Shown here piece by piece: positions 1 through 9,562 of a stretch of DNA of 64,000 nt; the stretch's first letter is position 1; each line of letters opens with the position of its first letter. The notes below the pieces were generated by a model that searched no databases, was not told the origin of the DNA, and was given only the letters and a program-made list of their open reading frames with translations. The stretch comes from Meghimatium bilineatum (lineage: Eukaryota; Mollusca; Gastropoda; Stylommatophora; Philomycidae). A program made the translations under genes and the position numbers. The stretch is taken from NCBI GenBank assembly GCA_034231615.1, contig CM067298.1:33238127-33302126 (forward strand), given 5' to 3'.

Positions 1-50
1 GAATTGAACCTGGCACATTGGCCGTCGGCGATTTATACTCTCCGCCACGA
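1..50 (-). repeat. tRNA-like SINE head, cut by the window edge
   Basis: Read on the minus strand this has a Pol III B box (GGTTCAATTC, complement of 1-10). An A-box-like TGGCGGAGAGTATAAATCG lies about 30 bp upstream, resembling the D-arm region of tRNA-Ser or tRNA-Leu. A box and B box at tRNA-like spacing suggest the 5' head of a tRNA-derived SINE whose body lies left of the window. An old tRNA pseudogene is the alternative. No acceptor stem can be checked because the sequence stops at the B box. Confidence 0.4.
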
Positions 51-368
51 ATAAGGGCAAAGTATTTTAACTTATACCTTGGTGGCTGTGAATCGTCGAA
101 TCACAGTCTCTGTTATTTGTTATGGTAAATAGCTGTAATATAACCATATTTGACTAACGTCTGTGGTTGAACGAGAGTTCCTCGCCATAAGAGGTACAGT
201 TTATTGTTTAAAAAAAAAAGTATTCATACTAATAATTTGATAGCACAAACGTGCCTTTTATCAGGTTCATGATGGGCCACAGACCATGAGACCAGATCAA
301 CAAAAACAGGTTCAAGAGAAAGTTGAACCGGTTGATACTGCATGAGTACGATACTATGCTAAATAAAA

Positions 369-1066
369 ATGGATGCCATCAAATCCTACTTTAGCAAATT
401 AATTCCTCACAGTAATATCTCAAATAAAGAAAGTGGAAAATGGAGGAGGGGAAGAAGCAGGGAAAGAGTAGGGAAGATTGGAATACCTCATCGTTCAGCA
501 TCTACATCGCATGTTGATTTAGATTCTCGGGATTCAGACCTGGGAGCAATCAACGCGAGTTCATTAAGAATATTTTCTCCAACGATGGAGACGTACCGGA
601 TACACCATAGGGCATCTGAACCCCAGTGTTCTACACATGAAAGCCAAGCGCTGTTGCAAAACAGACGAGATATCACACGGACACCACCTCCATCTAAACC
701 ACCAAGAAAAGATTTGGTTTTCTCTGTTCAACTTGATACTGAGGGTTTGAATGATATTGGAGTGGAGATAGATTGTGTGCCAGCTTCTGCTAACAGTTCG
801 CCCGATTCTAAACCTAGGGATGACGTCTTGAACTTTTCTGGTAATAAAGACACATTCGAAGAAATGAATGACATTTGTGTGACAGCAGGAAGTACAACAG
901 TAGACAGATCCACTGCAAATCTTCATAAAGATCGAGGCCTAACCTTCAAGGTGGTTGCTTTGACTCAAGGCACGCGATGTAATATGGATGGAAGAGTGAA
1001 AATTAACGATGAAATTTTGGATATAAATGGAGATTCACTTCACAAGGAAACTCGTGAATCAGCCAG
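369..1066 (+). CDS. 5' coding exon of a PDZ-domain scaffold protein (partial)
   Basis: The ATG at 369 has a strong Kozak context (AAAATGG), and an in-frame TAA lies just upstream at 360-362, so it is a convincing start. The frame is open for 232 codons plus 2 nt and ends at CAG|GTAAGA, a consensus splice donor with GT at 1067, so the protein continues in an exon I could not find. Residues 1-100 are polar, Arg/Ser-rich and probably disordered. Residues 105-113 (TPPPSKPPR) form an SH3-type proline motif. A PDZ domain begins near residue 115: beta-1 LVFSVQL, then GLNDIGVEI at 126-134 in place of the usual GLGF-type loop. About 55 inserted polar residues follow, then the conserved second half with DGRVKINDEILDINGDSL at 207-224. 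PDZ domains bind C-terminal peptides in cortical or junctional scaffolds. The second half resembles PDZ domains of Par-3 or multi-PDZ scaffolds, but I cannot assign an orthologue. The donor falls inside the PDZ alpha-2 region. Confidence 0.62.
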
Positions 1067-1255
1067 GTAAGAAATCATTGTATGTTTGTTGTGATCTCCA
1101 GAAATTGGGAGGAATACAGCTCTTGAATCCTTTTGTGCAATAGGAGATTTCACCAGAGCACTATTTCATACCAAGGAGGTCCAAACTTTCAGCAGTGTTC
1201 AATGCTTTAAGAAGTAGCCATCTACTTAGATGAGTAAATACATGATTGTCTAGAT

Positions 1256-1483
1256 CGGTGTTTGCCAACCTTTTATTTACCATGCCCCACCAAAGTCTTT
1301 CTAAAATTCTGATGCCCCCCTATGTAACATATACATATTTTGTATATTAAAAATTGAATTATTTCCTAAATGAGGCTCAATTTAAAATGAGGCTCAATTA
1401 CAACATGTTCGAATTGCCCCCCCCCCTGAACAATAAAATTGCCCCCCCCCTGTAGGGCGTGGGCCCCACGTTGGGAAACACTG
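1256..1483. mobile_element. hAT-type non-autonomous DNA transposon (MITE), 228 bp
   Basis: The terminal inverted repeats are CGGTGTTTGCCAACC on the left and GTTGGGAAACACTG on the right, close to the CAGTGTTTCCCAACC-type ends of hAT elements. Imperfect 8-bp target duplications flank it (gtctagat at 1248-1255, atctagat at 1484-1491). The inside is AT-rich with two C-homopolymer stretches and has no coding capacity. A related copy lies at 16718-16944. Confidence 0.7.
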
Positions 1484-1681
1484 ATCTAGATGAAGTACTG
1501 TGAAAAGATGCGCGTATCTAGATGAGAAAATCCTATTATATATCATTATCATTAACTATAGATTTACAGCTGTATTGTCATTATCATCAACATGGGACAT
1601 TCTTTCCATGAAACGTGGTCTCCTCATGAAATCTCTGAACACTCCGCGATTCTGGGCGAGCTGACCTATCGCAGCTACTAG

Positions 1682-1968
1682 CTATACTCTGTTCTCTAAG
1701 AATGAAGTGGGTCAAAACACCCCCCCCCCCCCCATATTACTCCGTGACAACAAGTGATTTTTAAACAGCTGATGACATGTAAAAACAATATTATTTAAAA
1801 CATTTAAAAACAATTAACAACAATATTTAAACAACATTTAAAGGAGCATTTAAAAATGAAATTTAAAAACAATATTATTGGGCACTTAATAATCGATTCA
1901 TGCGTTCTGCGTCCAACAACCAATCAGAAGCACTGACCCACTTAATTCTTAGAGTGAACAGAGTATAG
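1682..1968. mobile_element. Foldback/MITE element, about 287 bp
   Basis: About 33-bp inverted ends face each other. The left end carries CTATACTCTGTTCTCTAAG and then AATGAAGTGGGTCA. The right end is its near-complement (TGACCCACTTAATTCTTAGAG then TGAACAGAGTATAG, split here). The interior is AT-rich with a C-run at 1721-1733 and no ORF. No clear target duplication was found, so the superfamily is unknown. Confidence 0.55.
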
Positions 1969-2301
1969 AGACATTTTTAAGCAATCTAATATATCACTGC
2001 ACCAAGCTGCACTGTGTTTGATCTTGTAGGCCGTTTCGGATCTTATAGGCTGTCTGTGATGTTATAGACCGTGTGTAATCTATATGCCTTCTGTAAGGTC
2101 TTCTGGTTTACTACATGGGGAAGAAATGATTGAGAGACGTTTAGCAGTGTTTTCTATAAGCACATAATGATGCATTCACTATGTCAGAGTCAACATATTA
2201 TAACTATAAGCAAGTGCTTGTTAGAATTGCAAAAATAACAACAACTTTGTTCAACATATGGTTTCACAAGAAATAAAATTACAATGAATACTTTACTTTA
2301 T

Positions 2302-2468
2302 CAGTGGCGTAGCGTGTGTCACTGGCGCCCGGGGCGGGATCATAATTTTCCGCCCTTGTGACATTAAAAATATATGTCAGTGATTGTGAAAGACTGGACG
2401 AAAATACATTTTCCGCCTTTCCGATGATGCCGCCCGGGGCGGTTCCTCCCCCCCTCGCTACTCCACTA
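2302..2468. mobile_element. 167-bp MITE with perfect 8-bp target duplication
   Basis: The ends are CAGTGGCGTAGCGTG on the left and CCTCGCTACTCCACTA on the right, imperfect inverted repeats of a CAGTGGCGTAGC-type terminus common in animal DNA transposons. The perfect 8-bp duplication tactttat flanks it (2294-2301 and 2469-2476). The interior repeats the GCCCGGGGCGG motif near both ends. It has no coding capacity. Confidence 0.72.
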
Positions 2469-2694
2469 TACTTTATAAATCAATTTAACACATGTATTGA
2501 GGTGTGTACATTGTGAAAGAAAGATTAATTAATAAAAGATTGACATGATAAGGAAAGGAGGAGTAAAAAAATAATGTTGATTTAGTTTTGTGTACTCTTG
2601 TTGAAAGATTACTTTGCACCTGGTGATGAAATAACATATCAGGAAGCAATATTGTGATTGTCAGGTACATTGGAATTGGTCAGGAACTACAAGC

Positions 2695-3445
2695 CCTGTT
2701 AGATAAAGTAGTGAAAGAAAGTTAAAACAGAGGTCTCAGTTTAAACAAGAAGAAAAGATGAAAAATGATTGTCTCGAAGAGACATACACCACCAAGATAC
2801 AACATAATGATTAATGACACAAAATTAACACAAGTTGAAAAAGTGAAATATCTTGGCACCCTGTTAACATCATAAGGTAGATGCACAAGTGAGATAAAAT
2901 ACCGTACAGCACAAACTAAATCAGCATTCTAAAAATGAGAACCATTTTCTGCAATGGAACACTATCAATGGAAACCCGAATTGGAGTGCTGAGATGTTAC
3001 ATTGAACTAATTCTTTTTTATGGATGTGAAGCATGGACTATAAAGAAAAAAAATCAAAATGAACGAGAGAAAACAGAGATGTGGTTCTGAGAAAATGATG
3101 AAGATAGCATGGGCAGATAAGAAAACTAATGCTAGCGCATTTGCTAGAACTAATGTTCTCATTGATGCTAGCGCAAAAAAAAAAAATCAATTATATCAAA
3201 CATTAGGGAAAGACAGTCAAGGTTCCTAGAGCATGTGCTTAGAAGAACACAGCTTGAACACTTAATAACAACTGGAAAGATCAAGGGAGAAGAGACATGG
3301 GTCGACAAAGAGAGAAGTTTGTAGATGGACTAATATTAATGCACTGGAGAAGTTGACCAACCGAGCTTATTGGCAACACAAGAGACAGAGAGTCGTGGAG
3401 AAACATTATCGCCTACGCCATTCGGCATGGCACTTGATTTATTGA
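2695..3445 (+). pseudogene. RTE-like non-LTR retrotransposon 3' half (family T), decayed
   Basis: Translated pieces give the end of a reverse transcriptase: a LSLNKKK..MIVS-like stretch, VEKVKYLGTLLTS, METRIGVLRCYIE, FYGCEAWTIKKK, then a basic tail. Stops and frameshifts interrupt it. It ends in the family's hallmark RHGT-stop-like tail (cgccattcggcatggcacttgat) near 3438. The normal thumb sequence is disrupted around 3120-3185 by an unrelated A-rich stretch carrying the direct repeat gctagcgca. The 5' end is truncated, as is usual for LINEs. Confidence 0.7.
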
Positions 3446-3450
3446 TTGAG

Positions 3451-3530
3451 TCTGGAGAACATAATGAATTGCATCATGGTTTATAGCTTAGCAGCGATAT
3501 CTGCACCTTGTGCCCTATAATCCAGCTGTT
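3451..3530 (-). repeat. SINE A fragment
   Basis: It matches, on the minus strand, the part of SINE A that reads tctgGAGAACA..atgaattgCATCATGGTTTA (compare 29520-29580, complement). Only about 80 bp is recognisable, and the GAA tail and head are missing. Confidence 0.35.
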
Positions 3531-4006
3531 TGTACTCCATTTTTCTGGTTGTTGTCTTCTATTTGCATCTCTAGGTGATAAAAACAAATATTCATACCTC
3601 ACATAAACAAACGTGTCACATATCATTTGCAGAACGCAATCTTCATTGTCATCTGTTGTCTTTTCAGTTTTGTGTAAGCTGTCCTGCTTCTTCCAGTGTA
3701 AATATTCAGGTCTTTAATATTCTTTGTCTATTGACGTTTTTTCCAGTGACATCTTGATTTCTTTCATTGAACCTTTCCCTGGAAAATTAATCTTTCTCAA
3801 TATGTATTTTCTAATTTCCGAGATAGGTTAGCTTGTGTTTTTTGAAGGTTTGGTAGAGTCAATTTGTATATGTTCAGGTCTTTGCGGATGCCTGTATTAG
3901 TTCGTCTCGGCCCATGATATTAGTAAAGTCTTTCTATAACATTCATTTTAAATGCTGATATTTTCGTTTCTATTGCTGTTATCATTACAAAGATCACACA
4001 TCTGTA
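3531..4006. other. No feature recognised
   Basis: AT-rich sequence with only short open frames and no recognisable protein or repeat signature. Confidence 0.5.
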
Positions 4007-4108
4007 TGTTGCCACTGGAAAAAATAATATTGTGTCTTATTAATAGCTGTAACTTTATGTTGCCACTGGAAAAAATAATATTGTATCTTATTAATAGCTG
4101 TAACTTTC
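4007..4108. repeat. 51-bp tandem duplication, 2 copies
   Basis: The unit starting tgttgccactggaaaaaata occurs at 4007 and 4058 with one or two mismatches. It lies just 5' of a retrotransposon remnant. Confidence 0.8.
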
Positions 4109-4149
4109 AACATAACCTATCGTTTTTATTTTTTTTAAAATATATTCGT

Positions 4150-4765
4150 GCTGTACCCAATACTTAAAGCAGGTGAATAGTTTCAAATATTTAGGAACAT
4201 AAATAACTTCAGATGGTAAATGCAAAACCGAAATTATAAGCAGAATAAACAAGCAAAAGCAGTATTCCATAAAATGAAAAATATTCTATGCAACAAGTCC
4301 ATATCGATGGATACTAGAAAACGTGTCCTCATATGCTACATTGAACCACAGCTACTCTATGGAGGTGAAGCACGGACAATAAATAAGACATCACAAAAAT
4401 CATTAGAATCAGCGGGAATGTGGTTTATTCGAAGAGTGTTACGCATTCCTTGGGCAGCAAAGATTACTTACGAAGAATGTCTTAGAAGGATGGATATGAA
4501 AAGATGCATTACTGATAATATAAGAAAAAGACAGACAACATTTATTGGGCACATAATGAGAAGATGAGACATTTAGAATATAGTGACAACAGGAAAAATA
4601 GAAGGGAAAAGATCAAGGGGAAGACCCAGAGAAAAGATATTTGACAGTTTGACTAAATGGCTTCAATTGACGACACCAATAGAGATGATGACATATATAT
4701 GAGAGATCGATGTACATGGAGAAATGTGATCGCCAACGCCATTCGGCACGGCACTTGATGGTGAT
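4150..4765 (+). pseudogene. RTE-like non-LTR retrotransposon 3' end (family T), second copy
   Basis: Same family as 2695-3445 but better preserved: VNSFKYLGT-like start, an open stretch of 115 codons (4220-4567) with SMDTRKRVLICYIEPQLLYG and the FIGHIMRR motif, then KGRSRGRPREK-like basic residues in another frame. It ends with NVIANAIRHGT-stop at about 4725-4760, followed by a tgatggtgatg microsatellite tail. A stop after FIGHIMRR and a frame change show that it is dead. Confidence 0.75.
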
Positions 4766-5228
4766 GTATATACCTACACATGTAATACAAAATGTTAACT
4801 AATGCGTGTATAGCAGCGGTCATGTTAGTATTAAAGGTGCCCTAGTAAAACAGTATTTAACTTCCTACACAATTGTCAAAGAGAATGCAACTTTACATTA
4901 AAACACTATCAGGAAGTAAAAGACGCAGCTTAGAAATGTCTCTTTGTAAATTTTGTATGTTCAAAATGAGACCGCTTGATTGATTCTTCAATTATATATT
5001 TATTTATGTGGACTCATCGGATTTGTCAAAAGTGACGTTATTTGACTTATCCTGTGATTTACATTGGCCCTCAACACAGTAACCAATGAAAATTACTGAA
5101 ACATGTCTAATGGCGTCACTTTTGAAGAATGATGCCTACTGCGTAGTGACGAGGAACTCAATTAAATATCTATTTATCCACAACCAGTTTGCAGTGAGGA
5201 AAGAAACAGGTGACTTTTCATGTGATCT
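4766..5228. other. No feature recognised
   Basis: AT-rich unique sequence. A 65-codon open frame at 5086-5283 runs into the SINE and has no recognisable similarity. Confidence 0.45.
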
Positions 5229-5457
5229 TTTTTCTTCTTGTTGTGTGTTCGTTCTGAAATTCCTAAAGATTAGCAGGATTTAGTCCAGAGAACGGAATGC
5301 TTGTGTCATGGTTTACAGCTTTGTTGTGATCTCTGCGCCTATCGACCTAACAAATCCGTCTTGCGAATAACTTCTGAATCACTTTGACCCTGTATTGGAT
5401 GTGACAGCCAACTCCACACCATAACCTCATTAGTTGCCTCATACGACATGCATTATT
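5229..5457 (-). repeat. SINE A copy, minus strand
   Basis: From left to right it has the (GAA)n tail in complement (tttttttcttcttg), then cgttctgaaattcc, gtccagagaacggaatg, tcatggtttacag and the head-side segment ending tgcctcatacgacatgcat. The same modules in the same order occur in the intact copy at 29341-29623. Diverged and without a clear target duplication. Confidence 0.6.
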
Positions 5458-5642
5458 GGAACATAATTTTGGTATTATTCGCTCCTGTTTCAGTTGCCAA
5501 CAAGAGATGGTCGCCCATGTGGTCAAAGAGTTGGATGCAGGTCTGGATTATCATTATTATGACTTAATCATCTACAAGTCATTCCATCTCAGACATGTAC
5601 ATTTATTTATAAAACACTTTGAGAAATATTTTTGTAATCAAT

Positions 5643-5800
5643 AAATCAAGTGCTATGCCGAGTGGCGTAGGGGATCATGTTCCTTCACAACTTTCTGCCT
5701 CTTGCTTCGTGAATCACTTGCTGACATTTTCCCATGACGCCTTGACAACCCATCCAACAACTTCTTTACTTTGTCTTCCTCTTTCTCTTCTTATTTAATC
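5643..5800 (-). pseudogene. RTE-like family T 3' end, minus strand
   Basis: The minus-strand end reads ...PLRHSA-like and the sequence atcaagtgctatgccgagtg is the complement of the family T terminus seen at about 3420-3440. A short basic thumb fragment precedes it. Heavily 5' truncated. Confidence 0.55.
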
Positions 5801-6444
5801 ACTACTGTTGCATATATATATATATATATTACACATCTCCAGTGCAGGATTTACATATAAACTAAACAAGCTATAGCTTAGAGCTCTCACTTTCTTGGGC
5901 CTCCAAAAAATCATATTTGGCACTGACATATAATATCTGGACATAAAGGGCCCCATATCTCAAATAGCTTAGAGATCAAGTCTAAATCCGGCTCTGCATA
6001 TCTCAGTATACCAGCTAAAAAATATCCAAATAAAAAAAGTTACCTTACTATTTTATCCAGACTCAGTTTGCAATAAAATTGTATGGCTAAAGAAATTTGT
6101 TTCCACATGTTCCAGATGAGCACTTCACAACTCTCATTCTCCGTCACACTTGATTAACTGTCGGATAGCTATCCATACGCTGGAAACATGGTGTTCATTA
6201 GCATAAATAATCGATTCATTAGCATATAAATGTACGTTCCGTGACTTCCCTTACCACGAGCTGTTCTATAAATAAACGTCCTTAGCCGTTTTTTGTAAGT
6301 TGCATTCATAATCCCACTTGGAATCATAGAACATCACATGTACGACTACATGTGCTAGAGCTTGGGTTATGAACCTATGGCATTTATCACCTATCTATTT
6401 ATTTGTCCGCCAGTCCGTCCATGTCTGTTTATCTGTAGTTTCCA
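5801..6444. other. Unassigned AT-rich DNA with a short TA microsatellite
   Basis: A (TA)8 run at 5815-5830 and otherwise no recognisable gene or repeat. Confidence 0.5.
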
Positions 6445-7018
6445 CTTGTGCCGTTAAGCGTCATGGTGGAGGAGGGAGTTGGAATTGTCTGTTTCTGGCC
6501 ATTTGGGTCTCATTGGCCATGTTCAGCCCGCTCTCTTTAAGGTTTTTTTGAGTGTCTCCATCCATCGAGTTCTTAGTTTTCTTCGTGCTTTGTATTCCAA
6601 TCTTCTGCTGTTGTATGCATGAAGGGTTTGTTATGTTGGTTCTATTCTCATGAAGTGGTCAAACCCACTGGTTTACTGTCACTTGATGTAGTCTTAACTT
6701 GTGATGGTCTGTTTTTCATTCCTGATATCTCCCTCGGTCTCTTCTGGAAACATTTATAACTTTACTTCAAACATGTAATTTTACATACTATTATCTTTTT
6801 TCGCTAGTATCTTTGTCAAGTGCCATGTCTGACATTGGTAACAGAGTTTGTATAAAAATACTGTTTATCAATTGTCGTTTTTGCAGCCATGCAGATTTTG
6901 ATAGTTGTTTGAGTATTGGCGACATCAGGCATCAGCTAAATCACAGCATTTGCTTTCTGACATAGTGTTGTGATCTCTTTATCGAGTTTGCTATCCTCTG
7001 TAAAGACGCTTTCTAAAT
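6445..7018 (-). pseudogene. Non-LTR retrotransposon RT/C-terminal relic (family Q), minus strand
   Basis: On the minus strand, 7010-6820 gives TEDSKLDKEITTLCQKANAVI and further RT thumb residues typical of a non-LTR family that also reads TIFLPTLCYQCQTWTL at 15216-15467. Downstream (about 6600-6450) a basic C-terminal segment follows: RRKLRTRWMETLKKTLKRAG then LNMANETQMARNRQ. Stops and frameshifts are present. It ends next to the left end of the Tc1-like element. Confidence 0.6.
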
Positions 7019-7019
7019 A

Positions 7020-7876
7020 TACTGTTCAAAATAAGAAACACATTTTTTGGAATTAATTTTATAAAAGATATTCTATGATTGAACATCATTAAACCTATCG
7101 ACTGTGTCCATCTTGGCATTAACCTCTCGTGGTTTCCTCAATTGTACTTACTTCATTATTCGTGAGGTCACGAAAGAGATCAAGGTCAGAACAACATTTT
7201 GGTAATGCCTGGTGGCATTACATGAGAATCCAGTGAAACGTAATAAACACAAAACTCTTTGATCACTATTTAACGCCTATAAAAGATTGAAGGTCCTTGA
7301 ATATATTCAGGTGAAAATTCAATGCGCATGTATGGCTCATCTCATTACAGAACAACGATGCATCATCATTGGACGTTTACATACTGGACAATCACAAAGT
7401 GAAGAGGGGGCCAGACAGTTTAATGTGGTTAGAAGCAACATTAGTCGCCTTTGGAGGCGATTTCAACAAACTGGCTCAATGGCAGACCGGCCACCCAGTG
7501 GAAGACCAAGAGTCACAACCCAGCCGAAGACCTCTTCATACGACTGCATCACCTTAGGAATCAATTTGCATCTGCGTACTCAACAGTCCAGTCAATGCCA
7601 ACAGCTCGTCACATTTCAGATCAAACGGTATGGGATCTTCTGCACGACTGATCTTTGGCTTGAAGACGCTGGTTGTCACGGACCAGCATCGCCAGAACCG
7701 ACTGCAGTGAGCGAACCAGCATCATCAATGGAGCGTTTGGAATTACTGAGACGGATTTGGTTTAGTTAAAGTATGAAAGTTTATTCATGTCCAGGCTGAA
7801 AACATGAATTCGGTAAAATAAAGTTTCGGTGCCCGGTTGAAATAATGCTGCGTTTTATCATTTTTTTTAAACATTA
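7020..7876 (+). mobile_element. Tc1-like DNA transposon, internally deleted
   Basis: The left terminal repeat TACTGTTCAAAATAAGAAAC at 7020 and a right end near 7850-7876 (gcgttttatc...tttttttaaacatta) are approximate inverted repeats of the usual Tc1 TACTGTTCAAAAAAAGAAAC-type end. A TA lies at each border. Inside, 7300-7650 encodes the paired-like DNA-binding half of a Tc1 transposase: LITEQRCIIIGRLHTGQSQ, FNVVRSNISRLWRRFQQTG, DRPPSGRPRVT, then in another frame LFIRLHHLRNQF and HISDQTVWDLLHD. The catalytic DDE/D half is essentially gone. Total length of 857 bp compares with about 1.6 kb for an intact element. It is a dead, non-autonomous copy. Confidence 0.75.
7300..7769 (+). pseudogene. Tc1-like transposase fragment (N-terminal DNA-binding part)
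   Basis: The first half is the bipartite helix-turn-helix of Tc1 transposases (residues from LITEQRC to GRPRVT), in the frame with ATG 7287. A frameshift near 7510-7530 moves the homology into a second frame (RLHHLRNQF...ISDQTVWDLL). After that only remnants are seen, and no catalytic D..D..D/E motif could be placed. It cannot encode an active enzyme. Confidence 0.7.
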
Positions 7877-8068
7877 TATTTGAACTCTGAGACTTTATTT
7901 AGTTTTGTACAATCTACATATACATTTAACTGGCCTGATTTATCACCAAGTGATGATAAAAAGGAGCAGTGGGGCCGTCGAGGATGAGGTATGAAGATAG
8001 GTTTTAGAAGTATGGAAGGTGACTCTTCGAAAGTATATCTAAACAATTTTCCCGACAGCCCATTGATT

Positions 8069-8702
8069 ATTTTCGGAAATTAGGTTGGTTGGTTGCTGAT
8101 CTAGCGGTACATGGGCTCATGCCCTTTGACCCAATGCCATTAAATAACATTATATTGCTGGGAAGTCTGTGGATTTTCGGCCCACCTCGGGACAGAGCCA
8201 GAGAATAACTATCACACCTCCAGGAAGGTAGATTTCAACCTATGCACTGCTCCTAGCCACTGTAGCCAAGATAGGGTTCACTGTGCTCATTTCCCGCCAC
8301 CAATTCTGGTTATGCCGAGCTTCTCTATTACTCTAGGCATGAAACCAAATGTTCAAGTCAAAAGGATTGTCACGTCCTGAGTCACTGTGCCTCTATGATG
8401 GGCCTCAGCCATAGGAAAAACAGTGCTGTCAGTTTCCTCTTCCCCAGTGCTGCACAGTACATCTCTGGCTCCCTCCCAACCTCGATACCACAGTATATAT
8501 ATTCAGGTAAATATGAAATACATTTCAACAACAAAATAAAAGCACAATTGTATAGATGACGTGCCATGAAGCTTCTATAAGAAGATAACCTCAATTTAAC
8601 AGCATGTCATCCACTAAGGTTTTTTGTTGCATGGGTGGTTTGTCTAGTGGGTCAGTGGTGAGACCCACAGACGCAACTACATGCGCAATTTCGGAAATTA
8701 GG
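8069..8702. repeat. 14-bp target-site duplication flanking an insertion
   Basis: The sequence tttcggaaattagg occurs at 8071-8084 and again at 8689-8702. It brackets the 604-bp element described next and shows that it arrived as a unit. Confidence 0.75.
8085..8688 (+). mobile_element. 604-bp retroposon-like insertion 'W'
   Basis: Bounded by perfect 14-bp target duplications, so it was inserted by a staggered-cut mechanism. It begins TTGGTTGGTTGCTGATCTAG and ends gacgcaactacatgcgca, with no inverted termini and no A tail. No protein-coding capacity is recognisable. The first about 60 bp recur alone at 11704-11766. Target duplication length and lack of inverted repeats favour a SINE or other non-autonomous retroposon over a DNA transposon. 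Orientation is arbitrary. Confidence 0.6.
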
Positions 8703-8825
8703 AAAGATTGTGCATTTGTTTGGTTTGATCCCTAGGAATTACAAGCAAGAGAGACCTTGTATACTTTCGCAATGGGGACGTTTCTCCAGAACTTTATTTC
8801 ATAACTGGAAGACCCCCACAATTCA

Positions 8826-9525
8826 CAGACTCCTACCAACATCACAAAATGCCACCATTGAAGATGAAGTATATATTGATATCTGCAAGGCAAGCATCAC
8901 TTTCGGCATACTTTATGCAAATGTATGAATTAGAGATGACATTAGCGTATAAACAAAGCCGATAGTTTACAGATTAGTCATACTTTTAGTGCTGCTGTAC
9001 GCTTGCGAAACAGGAACTGTATATAGATATAACGCGAGGAAGCCCAATCACTTCCACGCAATTTGTCTCAGAATGGTGATAAACATAAAATGGCAAGATA
9101 AGATTCCAGATTCTTGAAAGAGCTGGTATCCCTATCAAAGATACTATTCTGATGAATACACAAATTCATTGGGCAGGTCATATAGTACATTTGCCAGATC
9201 ACCCTCTACCAAGAATACTCCTCTATGGTGAGATGATGAAAAGTATGTTCTCTCAATGTGAAGAAAATAAACGTTAACATTACTTGTTAAAGATCTCACT
9301 TAAACCCTTTGACTTAAACCATAACACGTGAGAAAATTCTATATGGCGCTCAGCAATAAAAAAGGGGGAAAATTGTATTAAAAAAATGGAGAAATGCAGC
9401 ATCTCAAAAGCGGAGACTAACTAGAAACTTAATGACAGATCAAACATAATCGAAAGTGAACATCCCAAGCCCAAACTTATCAGCCACATAAAAACGCATA
9501 GACACGATCACACCTCTAATTGATT
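8826..9525 (+). pseudogene. Non-LTR retrotransposon C-terminal third (family X)
   Basis: The frame reads NATIEDEVYIDICKASITFG, LLYACETGTVYRYNARKPNH, FHAICLRMVINIKWQDKIPD, IHWAGHIVHLPDHPLPRIL and, near the end, LISHIKTHRHDHTSN-stop. The last is half of the C2H2-like finger that closes this ORF2 family. Several frameshifts and stops. The 3' UTR ends aagtgggtgtgacaaatgg...tcatcatg at about 9525-9562, the same tail as at 15905-15945. Confidence 0.7.
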
Positions 9526-9562
9526 TTCAAAAAGTGGGTGTGACAAATGGTCATTATCATCA

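Noticed and set aside
7920-8070. Possible transposase C-terminal piece (NWPDLSPSD-like)
   Set aside because: Lies outside the right Tc1 end, and only about six residues fit the WPxxSPD motif; could be chance.
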